DNA of 64,000 nucleotides, taken from the NCBI GenBank assembly GCA_026004675.1, contig BPJP01000003.1, positions 124,001-188,000 of the forward strand, in the 5' to 3' direction. Each line of letters begins with the position of its first letter. Within the stretch, counting starts at the first letter, position 1. This document shows, one piece after another, positions 54,691-61,858 of the stretch. This DNA comes from Gemmatales bacterium. Its GTDB lineage: Bacteria; Planctomycetota; Planctomycetia; Gemmatales; Gemmataceae. A model generated the notes under the pieces. That model ran no database searches and was not told where the DNA came from. It saw only the letters and a program-made list of their open reading frames with translations. A program made the translations under genes and the position numbers.

Positions 54691-56163
54691 TTGGGCGATT
54701 CGAGCTATGGTGAGGACATCGAGCGCATCATGTCCTGGATGTTTACCATCGCCATGCCTGAGAAATTGGCAACGCCGACGGCTCCGAGAGACGTATATCA
54801 GCCACTGTCCGGATTCGCGGTGGCAAGTGCCATGCTGGGCGGTTTTTTTGCTCTGTTGGTTGTCGTCCTCGGAGCCTTGGCTTTTTATTATGGCACGCCG
54901 TTGTTATTGCCGTCGTGGAGCCTGTTGATTCCGCTGTTGGCCGCCGGACTCGGCCTGGCGGCGTTGAGACAGATTAAACTTTCCGAAGGCACACGCACCG
55001 GCAAAGGCCTCGCGAATGGGGGACTGGCTCTGAGCCTCATCATCGGCTTGGGCTACTACGTAGGCTATTACCTGCCAACCTATCTTGCCGTTCGCCTGCA
55101 GGCGGAAGCCGCCGCGGAAAAGTTCTTCGACAAATTGCGCAACGGCCAGATCAATGCCGCATTTCTGCTTACACGCGCCCCCGACCAGCGAGATACCAAT
55201 CCGCTCGATGAACAGCGGATGATGATCCGCTTCGGCGTCGGCGAAGGGGGACGACCGGGACCGCTCCTGCTATTTCGCAACCTCGAAATCATTCGGATTC
55301 TTTCGCACGCAGGCAGCGATCTTGACATCATCCCGCTTGGCGTGCGGGAATGGGATGTCGTTCAAGACAGTTTCCATTTCAAACTGGCCTATCGCTTCAA
55401 AACGCCTGAAGGAACGTTCGATTACGATTTCTTTTTGGTTCGCCGAGTCCATGGCAAGGAGTGGACGATTCGACCGGAAAACGATTTCGCAAGCACGCCT
55501 CAATGGACGGACCTGGGCAACACTGTCAATCGTTGGCGCACAGACGCCCGGCAATTCGTTTCAAACTGGCTCGATGCCAGACTGGGCGGCGACACTCTCG
55601 GACTGTATGCAGCCACCCTGCCCTTCAACATCCGCAACTCGACTCTTGCCCGATATCGTGCCACTATCGTCGCTGACCAGGTTGCCGCCGCCGGCATGGC
55701 ATTTGTTCGAGCGCCTGTCTTCGCGCCCGTTTCTTATTTCCCCGTTCCCGATAGCGATTGGCAACGCCGTCGCTATTTGCCTGGCTACGCCGATTTCGTC
55801 GACGGCAATTTGATCGAGACCCACTCTCTACAAACCGCGGGAGACAACGCATTTCGGGAAAAAGTAGTCAGACGCATCAAAACGATGTTCCAGGTCGGCA
55901 GTCAGGTACAGGTGCAACTGGCCCCGGAAAAAGCAAACATCGACCCGATCGGAGAGACGTTTACATCCAGACACATCATCAACCTCTTGGAGTTCCGTCC
56001 CGATGTGAAAATCCAGGTACCGGAGTTCGAATGTCGAGCCGAACTGGAAATCGTCAGCGACGCGCCCTTAAAAGAAGGGGCCAGACCATTCTGGCGAATC
56101 AAGAGAATCCGGCTTTTATCGGCCGTCCAGCCGGAACTTACGGGTAACGCACCGCCGCCGTGA
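54691..56163 (+). CDS. Membrane protein of unknown function
   Basis: A ~490-residue protein (TTG 54691 with GGAGAG 8 bases before it; ATG 54730 is an alternative). Three hydrophobic segments near the N-terminus (SAMLGGFFALLVVVLGALAF, LLIPLLAAGLGLAALRQIKL, LALSLIIGLGYYVGYYL) resemble DUF4190-type membrane regions. A ~350-residue soluble part follows (VRLQAEAAAEKFFDKLRNGQ, DSFHFKLAYRF, HGKEWTIRPEN), probably outside the cytoplasm. I do not recognise the soluble fold. It starts ~25 bases after the M56 gene, so it probably belongs to that operon. Confidence 0.7.
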   Translation: MGDSSYGEDIERIMSWMFTIAMPEKLATPTAPRDVYQPLSGFAVASAMLGGFFALLVVVLGALAFYYGTPLLLPSWSLLIPLLAAGLGLAALRQIKLSEGTRTGKGLANGGLALSLIIGLGYYVGYYLPTYLAVRLQAEAAAEKFFDKLRNGQINAAFLLTRAPDQRDTNPLDEQRMMIRFGVGEGGRPGPLLLFRNLEIIRILSHAGSDLDIIPLGVREWDVVQDSFHFKLAYRFKTPEGTFDYDFFLVRRVHGKEWTIRPENDFASTPQWTDLGNTVNRWRTDARQFVSNWLDARLGGDTLGLYAATLPFNIRNSTLARYRATIVADQVAAAGMAFVRAPVFAPVSYFPVPDSDWQRRRYLPGYADFVDGNLIETHSLQTAGDNAFREKVVRRIKTMFQVGSQVQVQLAPEKANIDPIGETFTSRHIINLLEFRPDVKIQVPEFECRAELEIVSDAPLKEGARPFWRIKRIRLLSAVQPELTGNAPPP

Positions 56164-56174
56164 CGTTGCAGCGG

Positions 56175-56768
56175 CTAGAGAATATCCAGCACAAATCGCG
56201 ACCAGGTTTCGAATTGGTCGCGTTCGTTCTTCAACTCGGCAATTGGAGCGAAACCGGAACGTGTCAGGGCTTGTTCCCGTCGACGGACGTTCGGCTCGGC
56301 CAGTTCAAATACATGGACAATGCCGAGATGAACCTGGCCGACCGGTGTGGCATCATCGTTGATGAGACCAAGTCGGCGATCCACGTAAGTGGTCTCGAGG
56401 TGCACTTCTTCCGCTACTTCCCGAAGCATAGCCTGCTGGTACGGATGGTCGAACAAATCGGCGTCCTCTTCGTTGACATGTCCCCCGACTCCGACCGAAC
56501 GCAGTGCCTGCAAACGCGATTCGGTCGTGGCCTTGCCCCGCGTGTAATGAAAGACCTGATCGCGCCACTTGAGCACGACATAGGGGACGAGTTGCTTGAA
56601 ATCGGGGTTTTCTTCGGCCTCGGCACGACGCATATACGAGAGGTTCTCTGGTTGAAGCAGGCGTTCAAGATAGCGATCAGCATCGAGACACAAGCCCTGA
56701 AAAACGCCGAGTTGTTCGAAAACGGCGCGGGGCACAACCAGAATCCGTTCCTGCGACTTGTCAGCCAT
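56175..56768 (-). CDS. NUDIX hydrolase
   Basis: A 197-residue phosphohydrolase of the NUDIX superfamily. The Nudix box begins GVGGHVNEEDADLF and ends AMLREVAEEVHLE; it has a longer central part than the canonical 23 residues but keeps REVAEE, the metal site. The N-terminal ~90 residues (ERILVVPRAVFEQLGVFQGL) are a family-specific domain; YVVLKWRDQVFHYTRG leads into the fold. The substrate is not predictable. Ends 11 bases after the convergent membrane-protein gene. Confidence 0.85.
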   Translation of the reverse strand: MADKSQERILVVPRAVFEQLGVFQGLCLDADRYLERLLQPENLSYMRRAEAEENPDFKQLVPYVVLKWRDQVFHYTRGKATTESRLQALRSVGVGGHVNEEDADLFDHPYQQAMLREVAEEVHLETTYVDRRLGLINDDATPVGQVHLGIVHVFELAEPNVRRREQALTRSGFAPIAELKNERDQFETWSRFVLDIL

Positions 56769-56961
56769 GTGTGTTTACTCCATCAGTGTTGGCAAGTCCA
56801 GTACGCCCCAATACCCGGGCGATTACTGGTGCCATTTCGAATGCACTCGTCTGGGCATCTGGGCGTTCGTCCTGGTCGCCGTCTTTTCCTTTACAGTTGG
56901 TTTCGCTAAACTATTAGCTTTCGTCGAAGCAAAGGTAAAGAAAGTTTAGGGATGGCCAGCG

Positions 56962-57195
56962 ATGGGAGCACGAAGAATTCGCCGCGAGCAGCGGCAAGCG
57001 GATATGAAGAAGTCTCGCCATGAGAACGGAATTCGCAAAGCCAAAGAGCGTAAACGGCGGGACGAGCGAATGATTGCCTTGTTGAAGAAATCGAAGCCGC
57101 CTTATCTTCCCGCTCTGGCTAGTTGGCTCAGTTGTCGTTTGGGAAAACCGTCGCAAAAGATCACCGAGGAAGATGTCAAGACTCTTCTGGTGTAG
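56962..57195 (+). CDS. Small basic hypothetical protein
   Basis: A 77-residue Lys/Arg-rich protein (RRIRREQRQADMKKSRHENG, IRKAKERKRRDERMIALLKK). An AGGG about 13 bases before ATG 56962 may serve as a ribosome site. The C-terminal PSQKITEEDVKTLL resembles a short helix. It might bind nucleic acid, but no family is recognised. The last 20 bases overlap the convergent gene. Confidence 0.5.
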   Translation: MGARRIRREQRQADMKKSRHENGIRKAKERKRRDERMIALLKKSKPPYLPALASWLSCRLGKPSQKITEEDVKTLLV

Positions 57196-57541
57196 CTTGT
57201 TCGACGGCTGGGCGGTGCCGGTCGCAATAGTCAAATCGGCGGGGAAAGACGGGCAACAGTCCCCACAAGCGATGCCAGGACCACTGTCGCACGACAGCAG
57301 GGCGGTCGCAGAAGTTGCACGTTCGGGCGATTCCGTCCGCCATTAACAAAACGGTCTGGCGACGCAGCTCCGCGTGCTGATCGATGTCAGCTTCGCTGAT
57401 GCCGCGCCGCTTTAATTCCATTTCAATGATCTCCAGCGCATCCGGTTCCATTCCCGCTCGATACACCGTGACGCGATCCAACAAGTCTTCAGTTTCTGCG
57501 TTCAGGACATTGTGACGCACGCGCTGGGGATCATACTCCAT
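57176..57541 (-). CDS. Conserved small protein with Cys/His cluster
   Basis: A 121-residue protein from ATG 57541 (GGAG 8 bases upstream). The N-terminal half is helical (YDPQRVRHNVLNAETEDLLD, MEPDALEIIEMELKRRGISE). The C-terminal half has RTCNFCDRPAVV and RFDYCDRHRP, a likely zinc site of three Cys and one His. It is a typical planctomycete small protein of unknown function. It lies 18 bases downstream of the Hsp70-like gene on the same strand, so the pair is probably one operon. Confidence 0.75.
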   Translation of the reverse strand: MEYDPQRVRHNVLNAETEDLLDRVTVYRAGMEPDALEIIEMELKRRGISEADIDQHAELRRQTVLLMADGIARTCNFCDRPAVVRQWSWHRLWGLLPVFPRRFDYCDRHRPAVEQATPEES

Positions 57542-57559
57542 GGGTTTTCTCCGCCGCTG

Positions 57560-59410
57560 TCAGTTTCTTTTTTCGCGAACGTCGAATTCGAGTTTCCAGC
57601 GTTGTTTACCGTCCCGGCTCAAACACCACAGTTCGAGCGTTCCGGTTTCCGTCACTTTACCATGCAAATGGACCGGTACGGTATGGGGAGTATCCTTGCC
57701 CGTCGGTTCGAGTGTCGTCAAAAGAGGCGAAAGTTCTTCGATGTCGTCTTCCCAGTTTTCGATAAGCATGCCGGGCTTGTCGTCGCGACGAGTGGTGGAA
57801 CCGAGAAAGCGAAATTCGACTGGTTCACCGACGATCAAGCCGAATTCTTGATCGGGAAGATCGACTTCGGTCCCTTCCTCCATACCAAAGGGGACCACGC
57901 AAAGGGCTTTGATAGGCGGTGTGAAACCCGGCACGGCAGGCAGGGAGGATTCGACGCCGATGTAATAGGAGCGGGCGGTACCGCCGCGAATGCGTACACC
58001 CTTTCCACGTCGCACCAGCCCGTAGTAAGCGGCACCGCGAGCGACACTCAAATCGGGATCGGGATTGGCCAGGGTCTTGACATCCGTGTTCGACCAGGAT
58101 TTCAGAATATCGACGAGACGTTGGCGCAGTGGCTCGGCCTTCATGACGCCGCCGTTGAAAAGCAAAGCGGTGGGCATCACATTTCTTTTTGCGGTGTCTT
58201 TTTTCTTGGTAGCACGACTGGCAAGAACCTCGGCGTTTCGGTTGAGAAAATAGGCCAAATGCCTGCTAACGGCAGGGTCGCTGACGTATGGCAGCCCTAA
58301 TTCCTGAAGCCCGAGCGACCGTTGGCGGCTTGGCTCGACATGCAGCGGGCAGTCGGGGAAGAATCCTTCGAGCAAGACCTGTTCGACGTCTGCGCGACGC
58401 AATTCGCCTTTGAGCGTGCTGCCGATGACCTTGCTGCCTCGACCGAGGATCGCAATAGGGGCGGCTGGGAGGGTGGGATCAGCGAACAAAGCCTCTTTGG
58501 CCGACCGGCACGCATGCCAGAGCATGAGCATCTGCGAGGCGTCGAGCTTCGTTCCCTTTTCAGCGAATTTGGCTGCCGCCGCATGGGCCAACGCCAGGTC
58601 CATATTGTCGCCGCCAAGCAAAATGTGTTCGCCAACAGCCAATCGATCCAGCGCCAGGTTCCCGTCTTCTTCGCTTATTTCGATGAGAGTGAAGTCGGTG
58701 GTCCCGCCCCCGATGTCGCAGACCAGCACCAGATCGCCAACCTCGACTTGTTCACGCCATGTTTCCTTGCCTTCATCAATCCAGGCATAAAACGCCGCCT
58801 GCGGTTCTTCAAGCAAAGTGATGTTTTCCATGCCGGCCTGGCGGGCTGCTTCGACCGTCAAATCACGGGCGACGGCATCGAAGGATGCCGGCACGGTCAA
58901 CACTATTTCCTGTTTTTCCAGGCGCAACTCGGGTGCCTTTCTGGCAAAACGGTAGTTCCAGGCATCAGCCAAATGTTTCAGGTAACACGTGGCTGCCTCC
59001 AACGGAGAGATTCGGCGTTCGCCTGGCGGCGCCTGCCATGGCAACACCGCACCACGCCGGTCGATACCCGGATGACATAGCCACGACTTGGCCGAAGACA
59101 CGAGACGGTTCGGCACACGCTCCCCTTGCCGGCGGGCGAATTCTCCGACGGCAAACTCATTGCTGCCCCACGGCAGTTTCAGACTGCCCGCTGGCAATTC
59201 CTTTCCCGCGGGAAGATACAGAAACGACGGCAACAATGGTCGTTCCGCGACTTCACCCGCCGCTACCAACTGGGGCACCGAAAAATGCTCGATCCGGATC
59301 AGGTCGGCATCCGTCGCCGTATCCGCATAAGCCAGGGCGCAATTCGTCGTTCCCAGATCGATGCCGATAACGAATCTCGATCCGGAAGCCAGTTTGCGAT
59401 CATCTTTCAT
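57560..59410 (-). CDS. Hsp70/DnaK-family protein
   Basis: A 616-residue actin-like ATPase chaperone homologue. Phosphate-1 is VIGIDLGTTNCALAYADTAT, phosphate-2 is LVCDIGGGTTDFTLIEI, and adenosine is LLFNGGVMKAEPLRQRLVDI. TVPASFDAVARDLTVEAARQ and LLEEPQAAFYAWI also follow Hsp70. The nucleotide-binding domain is complete (~1-470); the substrate part is shorter and less like DnaK than usual, so it is a divergent Hsp70 and not the housekeeping DnaK. GGAGAG lies upstream of ATG 59410. Co-transcribed with a small Cys/His protein. Confidence 0.88.
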   Translation of the reverse strand: MKDDRKLASGSRFVIGIDLGTTNCALAYADTATDADLIRIEHFSVPQLVAAGEVAERPLLPSFLYLPAGKELPAGSLKLPWGSNEFAVGEFARRQGERVPNRLVSSAKSWLCHPGIDRRGAVLPWQAPPGERRISPLEAATCYLKHLADAWNYRFARKAPELRLEKQEIVLTVPASFDAVARDLTVEAARQAGMENITLLEEPQAAFYAWIDEGKETWREQVEVGDLVLVCDIGGGTTDFTLIEISEEDGNLALDRLAVGEHILLGGDNMDLALAHAAAAKFAEKGTKLDASQMLMLWHACRSAKEALFADPTLPAAPIAILGRGSKVIGSTLKGELRRADVEQVLLEGFFPDCPLHVEPSRQRSLGLQELGLPYVSDPAVSRHLAYFLNRNAEVLASRATKKKDTAKRNVMPTALLFNGGVMKAEPLRQRLVDILKSWSNTDVKTLANPDPDLSVARGAAYYGLVRRGKGVRIRGGTARSYYIGVESSLPAVPGFTPPIKALCVVPFGMEEGTEVDLPDQEFGLIVGEPVEFRFLGSTTRRDDKPGMLIENWEDDIEELSPLLTTLEPTGKDTPHTVPVHLHGKVTETGTLELWCLSRDGKQRWKLEFDVREKRN

Positions 59411-59516
59411 GGGTCAAAACCACTCTCCAAGGCGACGCTTTCCTCTTCTCAGTTCGCTCGCTTTTTGCTAGTTTAGCAACTCAACAACAGAGCAACGATT
59501 GGTTGGAGGTTTTAGC

Positions 59517-60086
59517 GTGGCTTCCATCGAATACATCCAAGTACGCAAGGGGATGGTCATTGTTGGCGAAGACGGCCAGCTCTACAGTGTTCTCGACCGC
59601 GATTTGAACACGCCAGGTAATTGGCGCGCCATCCTGCAGTTGAAGTTGAAAAACCTCAAGACTGGCGCTATTACGGTCAATCGCGTCCGGCCTCAAGACA
59701 AGGTCGAGCAGGCTTATCTGGATCGCCGTGAAATGGAATATATCTATCAAGACGGCGATGGCTACGTCTTCATGGACTCCGAAACGTACGACCAGATCAC
59801 CTTGAACAAGGAGTGGATCGGCGATCAGATGCTCTACATGAAAGAAGGCAACAAAGCCCACGTCGTCTTTTTCGAAGGCAAGCCCATCAGTCTCGAATTG
59901 CCTCCGTCCGTCGATCTCACCGTCACCGAGACGGAACCGTCCGTCAAGGGAGCGACGGCCGCTGCCCAATACAAGCCGGCGACCCTTGAGACCGGCTTGA
60001 AAATCACGGTACCGCCATTCATCGAAGTCGGCGAAGTCGTTTCCGTCGATACGCGGACAGGCGAATACTTGAGCCGGGCGAAATAA
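59517..60086 (+). CDS. efp: Elongation factor P
   Basis: A 189-residue translation factor that relieves stalling at proline runs. GTG 59517 has GGAGG 7 bases upstream, so I prefer it over TTG 59499. KOW-like domain 1 runs SIEYIQVRKGMVIVGEDGQL; the OB domains continue to the closing motif PFIEVGEVVSVDTRTGEYLS. The loop that carries the modified Lys/Arg in other bacteria reads T-P-G-N-W-R-A here: the tip residue is Asn35, with Arg37 next but one. Followed after two bases by a small zinc-ribbon gene. Confidence 0.95.
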   Translation: MASIEYIQVRKGMVIVGEDGQLYSVLDRDLNTPGNWRAILQLKLKNLKTGAITVNRVRPQDKVEQAYLDRREMEYIYQDGDGYVFMDSETYDQITLNKEWIGDQMLYMKEGNKAHVVFFEGKPISLELPPSVDLTVTETEPSVKGATAAAQYKPATLETGLKITVPPFIEVGEVVSVDTRTGEYLSRAK

Positions 60087-60088
60087 TC

Positions 60089-60343
60089 ATGCCTTTCCCG
60101 GACGACTCCGCCGAATTTGCCGATGACGAGTTTCCCGACGAGGATGCCGACGACCAAAGCGCCGAGTTGGTCCCCTGTCCGTCGTGTCGTGCTTCCATTT
60201 TCTGTGAAGCGGAACGATGCCCACATTGCGGCCACTACCTTTCCGCCGAAGACGACGTCCAAGCGGCGCGGCCGCTGTGGTTCGTCGTCGCCTCGCTTCT
60301 GGCTTTGTTCGCGGCTTTGACGTGGGTCTTGCCCGGCTGCTAA
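60089..60343 (+). CDS. Small zinc-ribbon membrane protein
   Basis: An 84-residue protein just two bases after efp. A very acidic N-terminus (DDSAEFADDEFPDEDADD) leads to a zinc ribbon (CPSCRASIF, CPHCGHYL). A C-terminal membrane segment follows (PLWFVVASLLALFAALTWVL). Family unknown to me, but the pattern is common in planctomycetes. The efp neighbour may only reflect transcription. Confidence 0.7.
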   Translation: MPFPDDSAEFADDEFPDEDADDQSAELVPCPSCRASIFCEAERCPHCGHYLSAEDDVQAARPLWFVVASLLALFAALTWVLPGC

Positions 60344-60361
60344 GCGGTCGAGCCTGCCAGC

Positions 60362-61735
60362 CTATTTCAATTCTGGTCTCTTGAGCAGGGCGGCGGGTCG
60401 ACGGTTTTTCCGCAAATCGGCAACGTGTGCCTCATAGGAAGCCTGCAAACGCTTGACCACTTCGGGGTGTTGGTCCGCAACATTCGTCGTTTCGGAAAGA
60501 TCTTTCTCGAGGTCGTAAAGCTCGGCTTTGGCTTGTTTATCAGCGGGGTAATATTTCCACTTGCCGCTCCGCACAGCGCCGCGGCCATGGGCCAAACAAT
60601 AAACGTCGTGCGGGCTTTTGGCGCCCGGATCCCCTTTCATCAATGGCCAGATGTTCTTGCCATCGATCTTGCGCTTGGGCAATTCGGCTCCCGTCAGATG
60701 AGCGAGAGTGGGAAGAATATCGATCGTGGCGGCAACCTCCGAGCAAACCTTCCCAGCCGGAATTTGTCCCTTCCAACGCATGATGCAGGGGACGCGGATG
60801 CCTCCTTCGTAGACGCTTGCTTTACGTCCACGCAGCGGACCCGACGAGCCGGACCGGGTCCCGTTGTCGGTCGTGAAAATGATCAACGTTTTGTCGTCCA
60901 GCTTCAAGTCGGCGATTGCCTTTACGATCTCGCCAACCGACCAGTCGATTTCTTCCATGATGTCGCCGAATTTCGTTTTGGTCCTGCCGGCAAACTCCTT
61001 CGACACGTGCAATGGCAAATGCGGCATGGTGTGCGGCAGATAGACAAAGAACGGTTCGTCTTTGTGCTGACGGATAAATCGAATGGTTTCTTCCGTATAG
61101 CGGCGCGTCAAGGTGTCCTGATCGACGGGATATTCGATAACTTCTTCGCCTCGCATCAGGGGAACCTTGTTGCGAATGGGTTTGCCGGTGCGAATCTTTT
61201 CGACGGTCATTCCTTCCCGCAATACGATGTTCTTGGATAACGGGGCGCGAGGATCGATAGTCATGTCGTTGCTGTAAGGAATTCCGAAATAATAATCGAA
61301 CCCTTGCATCGTCGGCAGGCAAGGCGGCATGTGTCCCAGATGCCACTTGCCGATACACGCAGTGGCGTATCCTTGTTGTTTGAGAACCTCCGCGATGGTG
61401 ACCTCATCGGGATGCAAGCCGTATTTGCTGTTCGGAAAAAGCACCGGCTGCATGCTTAAGCGCTGATAATGGCAACCGGTCAAAAGGGCCGTGCGCGAAC
61501 CGCTGCAAACAGGACAATTGACGTAAAAGTCAGTAAAGCGAACGCCGTCGGCGGCAAGCCGGTCGAGATTGGGTGTCTTGAAGCCTTTGGCGCCGTAACA
61601 GCCTACGTCGCCGTAGCCCTGGTCGTCAGTAAAGATCAGGATCACATTCGGCTTTTGGGGGGCGGCTTCAGCAGGGGACAGCAAACTGCCAACTGCAAGC
61701 GAAACCAAACAGGAAAGCACAAATCGTTTCATCAT
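60362..61735 (-). CDS. Secreted arylsulfatase-type enzyme
   Basis: A 457-residue sulfatase, intact in one frame. The signal peptide is FVLSCLVSLAVGSLLSPAEA. The metal site is NVILIFTDDQGYGDVGC. The formylglycine box reads VCSGSRTALLTG: C-S-G-S-R, with Gly where Pro or Ala is usual. Further features are ATACIGKWHLGHM, FVYLPHTMPHLPLH, IFTTDNGTRSGSSGPLRGRK and IRVPCIMRWKG. It would remove sulfate from algal-type polysaccharides outside the cell. GAGG precedes ATG 61735. It is not next to the other sulfatase of this window. Confidence 0.93.
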   Translation of the reverse strand: MMKRFVLSCLVSLAVGSLLSPAEAAPQKPNVILIFTDDQGYGDVGCYGAKGFKTPNLDRLAADGVRFTDFYVNCPVCSGSRTALLTGCHYQRLSMQPVLFPNSKYGLHPDEVTIAEVLKQQGYATACIGKWHLGHMPPCLPTMQGFDYYFGIPYSNDMTIDPRAPLSKNIVLREGMTVEKIRTGKPIRNKVPLMRGEEVIEYPVDQDTLTRRYTEETIRFIRQHKDEPFFVYLPHTMPHLPLHVSKEFAGRTKTKFGDIMEEIDWSVGEIVKAIADLKLDDKTLIIFTTDNGTRSGSSGPLRGRKASVYEGGIRVPCIMRWKGQIPAGKVCSEVAATIDILPTLAHLTGAELPKRKIDGKNIWPLMKGDPGAKSPHDVYCLAHGRGAVRSGKWKYYPADKQAKAELYDLEKDLSETTNVADQHPEVVKRLQASYEAHVADLRKNRRPAALLKRPELK

Positions 61736-61858
61736 TCTGCCTCGCTTCGGCTCTCGATGTCAGCGTTTTTCCAAGAACATAGAGGGTTTGGTCGCCGTTC
61801 GCAAGGAAGAAAAGATGATGACAGAGAGGGAAAGTGAGAGCGGCCTCGGGATTCGCAT

